DNA of 53,105 nt, taken from positions 1 through 53,105 of the forward strand of contig JAPLSN010000018.1 of assembly GCA_026398615.1 (NCBI GenBank), written 5' to 3'. Below, piece by piece: positions 1-9,706 of this stretch. Position 1 is the stretch's first letter. Each line of letters opens with the position of its first letter. The DNA comes from Spirochaetota bacterium. GTDB lineage: Bacteria > Spirochaetota > Spirochaetia > Treponematales > UBA12059. The notes below the pieces were generated by a model. That model saw only the letters and a list, made by a program, of their open reading frames with translations, made no database searches and was not told where the DNA came from. The translations under genes and the position numbers were made by a program.

Positions 1-129
1 GGCCGTTTCAAGGTGTAAGCGAGGAAGGTCGTGATGGGCGAGTACCGGACGCTGGCGGATCTCGGAATGCCCGTCGGGACCAAGCTCGTCGACCTGCTCC
101 GGCCCGGGGCGCAGCGGCTGGGGTTCTGA
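1..129 (+). pseudogene. 3' end of an upstream reading frame, with in-frame TAA
   Basis: The frame starting at base 1 reads GRFKV and meets TAA at 16-18. The same frame then stays open to TGA at 127-129 and looks protein-like (ending LVDLLRPGAQRLGF). Either a gene ends at 18 and a 31-33 codon ORF (GTG at 31 or ATG at 34) follows, or one C-terminus is interrupted by a CAA-to-TAA change. I do not recognise the family, and too little of the gene is inside the window to decide. Confidence 0.25.
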
Positions 130-133
130 TCGC

Positions 134-147
134 GGGGGGGGGGGGGG
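134..147. repeat. Poly-G tract (14 G)
   Basis: An uninterrupted run of 14 G lies between the end of the upstream frame (129) and the ribosome-binding site (172-178) of the OsmC-like gene. Its position would suit slipped-strand variation of promoter or leader spacing. A homopolymer sequencing error is equally possible. Confidence 0.8.
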
Positions 148-184
148 TCGGGAGGCCGTCGGACGCGGCCTCAAGGAGGCGATC

Positions 185-604
185 GTGGAACACGTGGTTA
201 CCTGTTCGTGGAAGGGCGACATGATTTTCGAAGCCGAGGTCCTCGGCCATACCGTCCGCATGGACGCCGACGAGGCCGGCGGGGGTACGGACTCGAGCGT
301 TCGCCCCAAGCCCCTCATCCTGGCCGCGCTCGCCGGCTGCACCTCGATGGACGTGATCTCCATCCTGCGGAAGATGCGGGAACCGGTAACGTCCCTGGAT
401 GTCCGCGTCGAAGCGCCCCTGACCGAGGAGCACCCCAGGCACTACACGGGGTTCACGGTGATCTACGAGTTCAGGGCATCCGACGGTCTCGACTACGCCA
501 AGGTCCGCACGGCCGTCGAACTCTCGCAGGAGAAATACTGCGGCGTGGCCGCGCTGCTCCGCATGGCCTGTACTGTCGCGTACCGCATCGATTACCTCGG
601 CTGA
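185..604 (+). CDS. OsmC/Ohr family protein
   Basis: A 139-residue protein of the OsmC/YhfA type. In the characterised OsmC and Ohr branches these proteins reduce organic hydroperoxides with a pair of cysteines. Cys52 sits in the typical stretch PKPLILAALAGCTSMD and Cys119 in EKYCGV, matching the two reactive cysteines of the family. The length is normal. The GTG start at 185 is chosen because AAGGAGG lies at 172-178. There is no signal peptide, so it should be cytoplasmic. It stands alone behind a G14 tract, with adk 187 bases downstream. The family assignment is firm. Whether it is a peroxidase or one of the less characterised YhfA-like members is not clear from sequence. Confidence 0.88.
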   Translation: MEHVVTCSWKGDMIFEAEVLGHTVRMDADEAGGGTDSSVRPKPLILAALAGCTSMDVISILRKMREPVTSLDVRVEAPLTEEHPRHYTGFTVIYEFRASDGLDYAKVRTAVELSQEKYCGVAALLRMACTVAYRIDYLG

Positions 605-791
605 AGCGGGCTGCCTTCCCGCGGGATTCCGCGCGACGGCCGCGTTTTCGCTTGCGCGATCGCCGAATACCCGTTACCTTTCGGAAATAAGCGAACTCCG
701 CGCGGACTCGAGCCAGGCGGGGACAGCGCCGGAACATGCACCCCGGTTTCCGGCGAAGCGCCGACGAAGGGAATGCAATCGGAGAAGGATC

Positions 792-1418
792 ATGAAGCTG
801 GTATTTCTAGGCCCTCCCGGAGCGGGGAAGGGCACCCTCGCGGCTGACGCCGCCGTCGACCTCAAGCTATCCCATATCTCCACCGGGGAGATTTTTCGCG
901 AAGCCGTGCGCGCCGGAACGCCGCTCGGTCTCAAGGTCAAGTCGATCCTGGACTCGGGCGGCCTCGTCTCGGACTACCTGACCGTGGAACTGGTGAAGGA
1001 ACGCCTGGCCCAGCCGGACGTATCGGGCGGCTGGATACTCGACGGCTTTCCCCGCACGATCCCCCAGGCGGAAGCCCTCGAGATCTTCAATCCGCCGGAA
1101 CGCGTCGTCAACTTCGACGTGACCGACGAGCTGATCATCGCCAGGCTCGCCGGCCGCCGGACCTGTCCGTCCTGCAAGCGCATCTACCACGTGACGAACA
1201 TGCCCCCGAAGAAGGATGGCGTATGCGATGCCTGCGGGGCCGTCCTGGTCATCCGCGAGGACGACAGCGAGTCTTCCGTGCGGCACCGCCTGGTAACCTA
1301 CCGCCGCCAGACCGCTCCCCTCATCGGCTTTTACGAAGTGAAGGGACGCGTCCTCACGATCGACGCCGCGGGCAGCCCGTCTGTCGTCTATGAAGGTTTC
1401 AGGAAAGCGCTGCGCTGA
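792..1418 (+). CDS. adk: Adenylate kinase
   Basis: A 208-residue adenylate kinase (ATP + AMP = 2 ADP), cytoplasmic. The P-loop GPPGAGKGT is at residues 7-15, the AMP-binding HISTGEIFR follows, and DGFPRT lies in the middle. The LID is of the long zinc-binding type, with Cys125/Cys128 (CPSC) and Cys145/Cys148 (CDAC) forming a four-cysteine site, as in Gram-positive and many other non-enteric enzymes. The ATG has GGAGAAGG a few bases upstream. The gene appears to be a single transcription unit, followed by a 181-base gap before the macroglobulin gene. Confidence 0.97.
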   Translation: MKLVFLGPPGAGKGTLAADAAVDLKLSHISTGEIFREAVRAGTPLGLKVKSILDSGGLVSDYLTVELVKERLAQPDVSGGWILDGFPRTIPQAEALEIFNPPERVVNFDVTDELIIARLAGRRTCPSCKRIYHVTNMPPKKDGVCDACGAVLVIREDDSESSVRHRLVTYRRQTAPLIGFYEVKGRVLTIDAAGSPSVVYEGFRKALR

Positions 1419-1599
1419 CAGGCTGTCCAGGGCAGGACCTGAAGTACCGTGGCGTTTCGTGCGGAACGCTGCGGTGCTTTGGCATGTCGATGGCGGCGCC
1501 TTGGAGCGCATCAGTCCCCGTCAGCGGGAAGCAGGTGAAATTCGCCGCGTTCTGCGTTAGACTTTCCACGATCGACAATGTTCCATCCAGGAGTACTCC

Positions 1600-4500
1600 A
1601 TGAAAACGGCCGCCCGATCCGGTAAGCTCGCAATCGCATTCACGATCGCGATCGCGTCTGCAGCCGGGACGGCGGCATGGGAGGACGCGCGGACCCTCGT
1701 CTTCAAACCGTCGAAACCGCTTCCTTCCGGTGTCAGGTACAGGGCCGTCTTCGATTTCGAGCCCTTCGAGGGGAAACAGTCCTCGGGCAGGTACTTCACC
1801 TTCGGGTTCGAAACCGCGAAACCCTTCGTGTCCGTGTCCTTCGGCGCGCTCAGGGCATCCCGCTCGGGCGAGCTCGAGTTGCCGGGGACCCTGACCGCGA
1901 GCGACGCCGATTCCGGCGAACTCGTGGAGAAAGCGCTCGGTGCGAAACTGGGCGGAAAGGCGGCCGTGGTGTCCTGGAATCACGGGTCGGACGGCGTCCA
2001 TGGGTTCGTCGTCGGCGGTATCGTCCGCACGGCCTCGGAAGCCCGGCTCGTCGTCTCGTGGGACGGCGCCCCGCTCAAGGCCGCCGCCCGCGGGAAGGAA
2101 GTCTTCCGGGTCCCGGCAGCAGACGCCTTCGAGGTGCTCTCGGTAAGGCCGGGGCAGGGTTCCGACGACTGCGTGGAAGTGGCGTTCAGTTCCCCCCTCG
2201 ACCCCGCCCAGGATCTGCGCGGCCTCATCGGCATCGACGGGATGGAAGACCTGCGCTTCGAGACCGACGGAGGGCTCGTGCGGGTCTACGCGACCATGAC
2301 CTGGCCGGACAAGGCCAGGGTGCGCGTGGAGAAGGGCATCCGCGGGAAGGGAGGCGAGCGCCTCGAAGTCCCCGCCGCGGCGAACGTCGACATGAGCTGG
2401 AGCATCCCGGCCGTCCGCTTCGCGTCGAACGGCGTCATCCTCCCAAGCCGCGGCCTCGTCACGAATTCCCTCATGACGACGAAGGGGCCATCGATCCCCG
2501 TCGAGACCCTCAACCTGGCGGCGGTGGTCGTGGAAGTGTTCAGGGTCTACGGCGACAACATGCTCCAGTTCCTCCAGGTCAACGACCTCTCCGGGACCAA
2601 GGAGCTCGCCCGCGTCGGGGAACTCGTGTCCCGGAAGACGGTCGATCTCGGCTGGAAGGACGCGTGGAAGAACAAGTGGACGACCCACGAGCTCGACCTT
2701 TCCGATATCGTCAGGAAGTATCCCGACGGGATGTTCCAGGTCAGGCTGACCTTCGGCCGCTCGCACATCAGGTACATCTGCCCGAACGACCACGATTTCA
2801 GCGCCATGAAATTCCCCGAGCCCGCGGTCGTCGATCCGAACGACGACGACTCCAGCTACTGGGACTGGTCCGAAAGCAACGCCGAGATGGACTACGAGCA
2901 GGCGTACAACATGAGGACCGATCCCTGCCACCCGGCGTTCTACGTACCCATGTACGGCCACGACATCGCCGTCCGCAGGAACGTGCTCGTGTCGGATATC
3001 GGCGTGCAGGCGAAGCGCGACGTCGACGGCGCCTGGCACGTGACGGCAGCCAATCTCCGGACGGTCCAGCCGATCGTCGGGGCGAAGGTGTCGCTCTTCA
3101 ACTACCAGCAGCGCGAACTCGCGTCGGGGCTCACCGACGCCAAGGGCATGATCGTCCTCAAGTCCGGAGGTTCGCCCTTCGTGCTGGCCGTGCAGGCGGA
3201 CGTTCCCGTCGAGGGTGCGAAGGCCCCGGCGAAGCAGTACACGTGGATGCGCGTCGATCCGGCCCAGGCCCTCGCGGTCAGCCACTTCGACATCGGCGGG
3301 GAAAAGGCGGCGGGCGGCGTGAAGGGGCTCATCTACGGCGAGCGCGGCGTGTGGCGCCCCGGCGACGACATGAACCTCGTCTTCCTGCTTTTCGACCGCG
3401 AAAAGCGGATTCCCGCCGACCATCCCGTGATTTTCGAGCTCGAGAATCCCCAGGGCCGCGTCGTGCAGACCGCCTCGCTCGGGAAGGGTACCGGCGGCTT
3501 CTACAAGATCGACGCCAGGACGAACGCCGACGCCCCCACCGGCAACTACATTGCCCGCGTGAAGGTGGGCGACCGGGTGTTCGACCGCACCGTGAAGGTC
3601 GAGATGGTGATGCCGAACCGGCTCAAGCTGGTGCTCGACTACGGTGGCGGCGATTCGATCAAGGGCGGACTCGACGAACTGGGTCTCCAGGCATCGTGGC
3701 TGCACGGCGCCCCCGCGTCCGGGCTCAAGGCCGACGTTTCCGTGGTGTTCGGTTCCTCGAAGACCGAGTTCACCGCGTTCAAGGGCTATTCCTTCGACGA
3801 CGCGACGCGCTTCGTCAGCTCCGAGCGTTTCATCCTCTTCGACGACTACCTCGACAAGTCGGGCAAGGCCGTCGCGAGCGACTTCGAGATCGACGGCCTC
3901 GGGGACGCTCCCGGCAAGCTGACCGCGTACTTCCTGAGCCGCGTGTTCGAACCTTCGGGCGTCTTTTCGAGCGAACAGTTCTCGGTCGACTACCACCCCT
4001 ACGACCAGTACGTCGGCGTGAAGCCGCCGCAGGGCGACAAGCGCGGCATGCTGCTCACCGACCAGGACCAGGCGGTCGAGATCGCGCTCGTCGACGACGA
4101 CGGCAAGCCCGTGTCCTCCGGCAGGGTGGACATGGCGATCTACCAGATCCGCTGGCGATGGTGGTGGGAAAAGGGCGAGGAAAACCTGGCCGAGTACCAG
4201 AACGAAGTCTTCAACCACCTCGTCCAGAAGGGCACCACGACCGTCTCCCAGGGCAAGGGCGCGTGGAAGTTCCGCGTCGCCTATCCGTCATGGGGTCGCT
4301 ACCTGATCAGGGCCGTGGACAAGGCTTCCGGCCACGCGGCGACGAGCATCGTCTACGTCGACTGGCCGGGATGGGCCGGGCGCTCCAAGGGCGACTCGGG
4401 CGGATCGGCCTTCATGCTGTCCCTCTCCACCGACAAGACTTCCTACCGCGTCGGCGAGACCGCCACGGTGACCTTCCCCTCCAACGCGGACTCGAGGGCC

Positions 4501-7158
4501 CTCGTCGCCGTCGAGCGGGCGGGCAAGATCCTGCGCGAGGAATGGATCGCCTGCACCCCCGGGACGACCACGTACCCGGTAGCGCTGGGCGCAGACATGT
4601 CGCCCAACGTGTACGTGCACGTCGCCTTCGTCCAGCCGCACCGTTCCACCGCGCCCGACAAGGACGGCAACGACGCGCCCATCAGGCTCTACGGCGTCGT
4701 ACCCATTTCGGTCGAAGACCCGTCGACGCTCCTGGAACCCAGGCTCAAGGTGGCGGACACGCTCCTCCCGAGCTCCAGGACGCCTTTCCAGGTCACCGAG
4801 GCGAAGGGCCGCGCGATGACCTACACCGTGGCCGTCGTCGACGAGGGACTCCTGGGCATCACCCGCTTCAGGACCCTCGACCCGCGCTCGCAGTTCTACC
4901 GCAAGGAAGCTTCGCTCCTGTCGAGCTTCGACATGTACCAGCTCGTCGCCAACGCGTTTGCCGGAAAGCTCGAAACCCTCATCGCGGCGGGCGGCGGCGA
5001 TTTCGGCGATACTGGCGGCAGCCGCAAGGCCAATCGTTTCCCGCCCGTCGTCCAGTTCTTCGGACCCTTCGAGCTGAAAGCCGGATCGACGGCCGACCAC
5101 GTCCTCGAACTGGGCCCCTATGTCGGCGCGGTCCGTTTCATGGTCGTCGCGGGCGCTCCGCAGGGCGCATACGGCATTCTCGAAAAAGAGACGCCCGTGA
5201 AGGCCCCGCTCATGACCTTTGCCACGGCTCCGCGTTCACTCTCCGTGGACGAGAAGGCGACCATCCCCGTCACGGTGTTCTCGACCCTCGGCCCGGGCGC
5301 GCAGGTGAAAGTGGACATCGAAGCGACCGGGCCGATCTCGGTCGTCGGGGAAAAGAGCAAGACCATAGGCTTCACGCAGGACGGCGAGGGTGGCGCGGAT
5401 TTTTCCGTTGAGGTCGGGCCGAATCCCGGCGACGCGAGCATCGTCGTGAGGGCGACGGGCGGCGGCAAGTCCGTATCGTACCGCATGGACATCCCGGTGC
5501 GATCCGTCGCCACCCCCGTGACCGTCTACAGGGCCGATTCGCTCGACCCGGGCGCGGCCAGGGACCTGCGGATCGATTATCCCGGCCTCCCGGGATCCAA
5601 CGAGCTGACGCTCGAACTTTCCAGGTACAAGCCGATCAACCTGACCGGCCGCCTCGCGTACCTCATCGGCTACCCGCACGGCTGCGCGGAGCAGACGACT
5701 TCGAAGGCCTTCCCCCAGCTGCTCCTGCCCGACATCGTCGAGCTGAGCCCCGAGCAGTCAAAGGAAGCGTCGGCCAACGTGGCCGCCGCCATCGCGAAGC
5801 TCGCGAACTACCAGGCGGCCAACGGCGGAATGACCTTCTGGCCGGGTTCGAGCGAGGACGACCGGTGGCTGTCCGACTACGTGTTCCATTTCCTGACCCT
5901 GGCGCGCAAGCGCGGGTTCGACGTACCCTCCGGCCTCCACGACCGGCTCCTCGACTACCAGAAATCCAGCGCCGTCCTGTGGAACTCGTCCCAGCCGTAC
6001 GAAAAGGCGATCCAGGCATACCGCCTGTACGGACTTTCGCTCTCGGGATCGCCCGACGTGGCCAACATGAACCGCCTGCGCGAGTTCAAGCCTCTGCCGG
6101 TGCAGGCCGCCTTCCAGCTCGCCGCGGCCTACGCGAAGGCGGGCATGAAGGAAGCGGCGGCCGCACTGATTTCCGGCGGGGCCGCCAGGGCCGAAAGCTA
6201 CGACGGGATGGGGTACGTCTACGGAAGCCGCTTCCGCGATACCGCGGTCGTGCTCGACGCTATGAACGCGATGGGCGATACGACCCGCGGGCTGCCGCTG
6301 TTCAACGAGATCGCCGACGCCCTGAGTTCGGGGTCGGCATGGTCGACGCAGGAGACGGCGTTCGCCTTCATCGCCGCGATTCCCTACGTGAAAGCCACGG
6401 CATCCGGGGCGCCGGCATCCGCGGTCGTCACCGCGGCGGGTGGCGCGAAGGCGACGGTGAAGATCGACAAGGGCACCGCCCGCGTCGACCTTCCGGCCGG
6501 GACGGGAAACGCGGGGAGCGTGAACGTCAGGAACGACGGCGGCGCCGCGCTCTACCTCCGGCTCGTGGCGAAAGGCACGCCGAAGCCGGGCAACGAGGTG
6601 CCGAGCTCCAATGGCCTGGGGCTCGACGTGCGCTACGAGGACATGGACGGCAACGATGTCGACCCGGACGACGTGGATACGGGCCAGGATCTCGTCGCGT
6701 TCATCACCGTGTCGAACATGTCCGTCCCGAAAGCGGCGGGTAATCTCGCGCTCACGCTGCGGACGCCGTCGGGTTGGGAAATCGCGAACTACCGCGTGTC
6801 CGACGTACCCGGCCCGGAAGGGGAGGGCGACGGGAAGGAAGGCGATTACGACGAGTACGGCAACTGGCTCCCGTCCGCCAGGAAACCCGAAGTGAAGCTC
6901 TTCGACTACCAGGATATCCGCGACGACAGGATCTACACCTACTTCGACCTGAAGGGGCCGGGCGATTCCCGGACCTTCAAGTTCTTCATGAACAAGACCT
7001 ACCAGGGAATCTTCTATTTGCCGGCGATCACGGTGGAAGCGATGTACGATCCAGCCGTGTCGGCCCTCGAGAAGGGGCGCTGGCTCGGCGAGGCGAAAAA
7101 GGCACCCCAGAAGAAGCCCGCGACGGGAGGCAAGACCCCGGTCCCCACCAAGAAGTGA
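1600..7158 (+). CDS. Bacterial alpha-2-macroglobulin (YfhM-like), periplasmic
   Basis: A protein of 1,852 residues, longer than the E. coli homologue YfhM (about 1,650). It has an N-terminal signal peptide (hydrophobic core IAFTIAIASAAGTAA) but no lipobox cysteine, so it should be soluble in the periplasm rather than lipid-anchored. The order fits macroglobulin repeats, a bait region near the middle, then the thioester domain. HGCAEQ places the thioester at Cys1362 and Gln1365, in the CxEQ form. The C-terminus is Lys/Pro-rich. Such proteins are thought to trap proteases that breach the outer membrane. The next gene is PBP1C, the classic partner proposed to repair peptidoglycan in the same situation. 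The ATG at 1600 has CAGGAG just upstream. Confidence 0.93.
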   Translation: MKTAARSGKLAIAFTIAIASAAGTAAWEDARTLVFKPSKPLPSGVRYRAVFDFEPFEGKQSSGRYFTFGFETAKPFVSVSFGALRASRSGELELPGTLTASDADSGELVEKALGAKLGGKAAVVSWNHGSDGVHGFVVGGIVRTASEARLVVSWDGAPLKAAARGKEVFRVPAADAFEVLSVRPGQGSDDCVEVAFSSPLDPAQDLRGLIGIDGMEDLRFETDGGLVRVYATMTWPDKARVRVEKGIRGKGGERLEVPAAANVDMSWSIPAVRFASNGVILPSRGLVTNSLMTTKGPSIPVETLNLAAVVVEVFRVYGDNMLQFLQVNDLSGTKELARVGELVSRKTVDLGWKDAWKNKWTTHELDLSDIVRKYPDGMFQVRLTFGRSHIRYICPNDHDFSAMKFPEPAVVDPNDDDSSYWDWSESNAEMDYEQAYNMRTDPCHPAFYVPMYGHDIAVRRNVLVSDIGVQAKRDVDGAWHVTAANLRTVQPIVGAKVSLFNYQQRELASGLTDAKGMIVLKSGGSPFVLAVQADVPVEGAKAPAKQYTWMRVDPAQALAVSHFDIGGEKAAGGVKGLIYGERGVWRPGDDMNLVFLLFDREKRIPADHPVIFELENPQGRVVQTASLGKGTGGFYKIDARTNADAPTGNYIARVKVGDRVFDRTVKVEMVMPNRLKLVLDYGGGDSIKGGLDELGLQASWLHGAPASGLKADVSVVFGSSKTEFTAFKGYSFDDATRFVSSERFILFDDYLDKSGKAVASDFEIDGLGDAPGKLTAYFLSRVFEPSGVFSSEQFSVDYHPYDQYVGVKPPQGDKRGMLLTDQDQAVEIALVDDDGKPVSSGRVDMAIYQIRWRWWWEKGEENLAEYQNEVFNHLVQKGTTTVSQGKGAWKFRVAYPSWGRYLIRAVDKASGHAATSIVYVDWPGWAGRSKGDSGGSAFMLSLSTDKTSYRVGETATVTFPSNADSRALVAVERAGKILREEWIACTPGTTTYPVALGADMSPNVYVHVAFVQPHRSTAPDKDGNDAPIRLYGVVPISVEDPSTLLEPRLKVADTLLPSSRTPFQVTEAKGRAMTYTVAVVDEGLLGITRFRTLDPRSQFYRKEASLLSSFDMYQLVANAFAGKLETLIAAGGGDFGDTGGSRKANRFPPVVQFFGPFELKAGSTADHVLELGPYVGAVRFMVVAGAPQGAYGILEKETPVKAPLMTFATAPRSLSVDEKATIPVTVFSTLGPGAQVKVDIEATGPISVVGEKSKTIGFTQDGEGGADFSVEVGPNPGDASIVVRATGGGKSVSYRMDIPVRSVATPVTVYRADSLDPGAARDLRIDYPGLPGSNELTLELSRYKPINLTGRLAYLIGYPHGCAEQTTSKAFPQLLLPDIVELSPEQSKEASANVAAAIAKLANYQAANGGMTFWPGSSEDDRWLSDYVFHFLTLARKRGFDVPSGLHDRLLDYQKSSAVLWNSSQPYEKAIQAYRLYGLSLSGSPDVANMNRLREFKPLPVQAAFQLAAAYAKAGMKEAAAALISGGAARAESYDGMGYVYGSRFRDTAVVLDAMNAMGDTTRGLPLFNEIADALSSGSAWSTQETAFAFIAAIPYVKATASGAPASAVVTAAGGAKATVKIDKGTARVDLPAGTGNAGSVNVRNDGGAALYLRLVAKGTPKPGNEVPSSNGLGLDVRYEDMDGNDVDPDDVDTGQDLVAFITVSNMSVPKAAGNLALTLRTPSGWEIANYRVSDVPGPEGEGDGKEGDYDEYGNWLPSARKPEVKLFDYQDIRDDRIYTYFDLKGPGDSRTFKFFMNKTYQGIFYLPAITVEAMYDPAVSALEKGRWLGEAKKAPQKKPATGGKTPVPTKK

Positions 7159-7171
7159 CGGGCGGCGGCCC

Positions 7172-7218
7172 GCCCATCGTCCTCGGCCCGCCCGGCGGCC
7201 GGGCCGAGGACGATGGGC
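7172..7218 (+). terminator. Perfect 18-bp hairpin between macroglobulin and pbpC genes
   Basis: GCCCATCGTCCTCGGCCC (7172-7189) is exactly complementary to 7201-7218, with an 11-base loop. It lies 13 bases after the macroglobulin stop. No T-run follows, so it may be a partial terminator or an mRNA-stabilising structure that sets the ratio of the two proteins. Confidence 0.6.
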
Positions 7219-7268
7219 ACGCGAAAGGTTCTTCCCCGTTGTCCGGCAGGTCCGCGGGGCGCCTCGCC

Positions 7269-9653
7269 ATGACATCAGCGGTGCTCACAAAGACAGCGGC
7301 CGCGGGGCGCAAGCTGCTTCGCGGCATGACCGATCCTTCCAGAGCGCCCCCGTTCGCGGGCGCCGCGCTGTTGTTCCTCGTGTTCTGGTTTTCGCTTCCC
7401 GCGCCGCTCTTCGACTCCCCGTATTCGGTCGCGATGTACGACCGGGAAGGGCGGCTCCTCGGGGCGCGCGTCGCGGTCGACGGGCAGTGGCGCTTCCCTC
7501 AGGCGGGAGAGCCATCCGGGAGGTTCACCCGGGCTCTCGTCGCATTCGAAGACCGAAGGTTCTACGGGCACTGCGGCTTCGATCCGTGGGCGATCGCCAG
7601 GGCTTTCGCGTCCAACCTGGAGGCGGGACGGATCGTCGAGGGCGGATCCACGCTCACGATGCAGACGATACGCGCCGCACGGGGCGGGAAGCCGAGGACG
7701 GTTGGCGAGAAGCTGGTGGAAGCCTGGCTCGCCGTCAGGCTCGAATTCACCAGCGACAAGGGTGCCATCCTCGCGCTCTACGCGGCCCACGCGCCCTTCG
7801 GCGGCAACGTCGTCGGCGCGGAGGCCGCCAGCCGCAGGTATTTCGGAAGACCTCCCGAGAACCTGACCTGGGCGGAGGCCGCCGAGCTCGCCGTGCTTCC
7901 CAACGCGCCTTCGCTCGCGCATCCCGGGCGGAATCGTGAGCTCCTTCGCACCAGGCGCGACGCCCTCCTCGAGTCGCTCGCCGCGCGGGGCGTCATGCCC
8001 TCCGGCGAGCTTTCGCTTGCGCTGGCCGAACCGCTCCCATCGGAACCCTTCGCGCTGCCGGCCCTCGCGCCCCAGCTCCTCGACCGCGCGGTGAAGGACA
8101 GTTCGACATCCAGGTCGCCGAGGCTCGTCACGACGCTCGACGGTTCCCTGCAGGAACGCTGCATCGCCGTCATGGAACGGCACGCGAAGCGGATCCTCGA
8201 CTCGGGCGTTTCGAACGCGGCGTGCATCGTCGCCTCCGTGGAGACGGGCGAGGTGCTCGCCTACGTCGGCAACGCCTCGGGCGACGGCAGCGGGAAGTGG
8301 GTGGACTGCGCGGCCGCCCCCAGGAGTTCCGGCTCCATCCTCAAGCCCTTCCTGTACGCGGCGATGGTCGAGTCCGGGCAAATCACGCCGCGCACCCTCG
8401 TCGCTGACATCCCGACGAGGATCGGCTCCTTCAGCCCCGAGAACATGTCCAAGCAGTACTCCGGAGCCGTAACGGCAGCCGACGCGCTTGCGAGATCGCT
8501 CAACGTGCCATTTGTCAGGCTGCTCAGGGCGTACGGGGTGGCCAGGTTCTACCGCGTGCTGTCGGATCTCGGGTTCACGACGCTTGCCCGCAAGGCCGAG
8601 GACTACGGGCTCACGCTGATCATCGGCGGGGCGGAGATCAACCTCTTCGACCTCGCGGGGGCGTACGCGTCGTTCGCCCGGACGACGGCGGCTCCACGCG
8701 GCGCCAAAGCGGGAAGCCAGACCAGGCGGCTCCGGTACGTCGCCGGTACCCCGCCGTCAAAGTCCGAGCGGGATCCGTTTTCACGGGAATCCATCTGGCT
8801 CACGCTGGAAGCCCTGCTCGAGGTGAAGCGGCCCGACGAGGAAGCTTCCTGGCAGGAGTACGCGTCTTCCCGGAAGATAGCGTGGAAGACCGGGACGAGC
8901 CAGGGCTTCCGCGACGCGTGGACCGTGGGCGTGTCGGGCAAATTCGTCGTCGCGGTATGGGCGGGCAACGCCACGGGAGAAGGGCGCCCCGCCATTCGCG
9001 GCGCCGCGGTCGCCGCCCCGATCATGTTCGACCTCTTCGGCCTCCTGCCCGCCGGAGCCTGGTTCCCGACGCCCGCCGACGGCCTCGCGTTCAGGACCCT
9101 CTGCGCGGATTCAGGCTACGCGGCCGGCGACGACTGCCCGTCCACCGTGCGAGTTCTCCTGCCTTCGAAGTCCGTGCCGCCCGCCGTCTGCCCGTACTGC
9201 CGGACCCTGCTCGTCACCGCGGACGGGAAGAATCGCGTGTCCGCCGAAGACCCGGAGGCCGCGACGGCCAGGTTCGAAAAGCGTTTCGTGCTGCCTCCCG
9301 CCCTCGAGTGGTATTACCGCAAGGGACGACTCGATTACCGCACCCCTCCGCCGTGGAAACCAGGCTCGGCGGCGCTCTCGGAAGAGAGCTTCGCCGTCGT
9401 CGTGCCCGAAGACGGGTCGCGCATCTACGTCCCCGTGGACGTGGACGGTACGGAGGGCATGGTCGTGTTCAGCGCCGTGCATCGCGATCGTGCGGCCACG
9501 CTCTTCTGGCACCTGGACGGCGAATACCTCGGGGAAACATCGGGCGAGCACAGGATCGAATTGCGGCCCGGCGAGGGGCGGCATGTTCTCACGGTGGTGG
9601 ACGACGGGGGAAGGTCCGTCATCCGGACTTTCGAATGCCTGCACGAGCGCTGA
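7269..9653 (+). CDS. pbpC: Penicillin-binding protein 1C
   Basis: A 794-residue bifunctional peptidoglycan synthase of the PBP1C class (E. coli 770). After a cytoplasmic tail there is one membrane segment (AALLFLVFWFSLPAPLF). The glycosyltransferase domain has the catalytic Glu94 in EDRRFYGHCGFD and the motif GGSTLTMQT. The transpeptidase domain shows Ser356-I-L-Lys359, Ser410-L-Asn412 and Lys540-T-G, all three penicillin-binding motifs. The C-terminus is a BiPBP_C-like domain. The reading frame is open far upstream inside the macroglobulin gene, but membrane topology favours ATG 7269, or ATG about 20 codons later. No strong Shine-Dalgarno is visible. It follows the macroglobulin gene by 110 bases that contain an 18-bp hairpin. 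Confidence 0.92.
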   Translation: MTSAVLTKTAAAGRKLLRGMTDPSRAPPFAGAALLFLVFWFSLPAPLFDSPYSVAMYDREGRLLGARVAVDGQWRFPQAGEPSGRFTRALVAFEDRRFYGHCGFDPWAIARAFASNLEAGRIVEGGSTLTMQTIRAARGGKPRTVGEKLVEAWLAVRLEFTSDKGAILALYAAHAPFGGNVVGAEAASRRYFGRPPENLTWAEAAELAVLPNAPSLAHPGRNRELLRTRRDALLESLAARGVMPSGELSLALAEPLPSEPFALPALAPQLLDRAVKDSSTSRSPRLVTTLDGSLQERCIAVMERHAKRILDSGVSNAACIVASVETGEVLAYVGNASGDGSGKWVDCAAAPRSSGSILKPFLYAAMVESGQITPRTLVADIPTRIGSFSPENMSKQYSGAVTAADALARSLNVPFVRLLRAYGVARFYRVLSDLGFTTLARKAEDYGLTLIIGGAEINLFDLAGAYASFARTTAAPRGAKAGSQTRRLRYVAGTPPSKSERDPFSRESIWLTLEALLEVKRPDEEASWQEYASSRKIAWKTGTSQGFRDAWTVGVSGKFVVAVWAGNATGEGRPAIRGAAVAAPIMFDLFGLLPAGAWFPTPADGLAFRTLCADSGYAAGDDCPSTVRVLLPSKSVPPAVCPYCRTLLVTADGKNRVSAEDPEAATARFEKRFVLPPALEWYYRKGRLDYRTPPPWKPGSAALSEESFAVVVPEDGSRIYVPVDVDGTEGMVVFSAVHRDRAATLFWHLDGEYLGETSGEHRIELRPGEGRHVLTVVDDGGRSVIRTFECLHER

Positions 9654-9669
9654 ACCACCCTGGCCGGCG

Positions 9670-9699
9670 TTGCCCGCCGCGCCTTTCTTCCGCTATACT
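9670..9699 (+). promoter_or_regulatory. Predicted promoter giving a leaderless mRNA
   Basis: TTGCCC (9670-9675), an 18-base spacer and TATACT (9694-9699). The ATG of the hydrolase gene begins only 7 bases after the -10, with no Shine-Dalgarno, so transcription would begin at or beside the start codon. Confidence 0.5.
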
Positions 9700-9706
9700 C
9701 GCTCCC

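Noticed and set aside
1399-4218. 939-codon open frame on the - strand
   Set aside because: It is antisense to the macroglobulin gene, and its His/Val/Asp/Arg-rich translation is the usual shadow of a G+C-rich gene.
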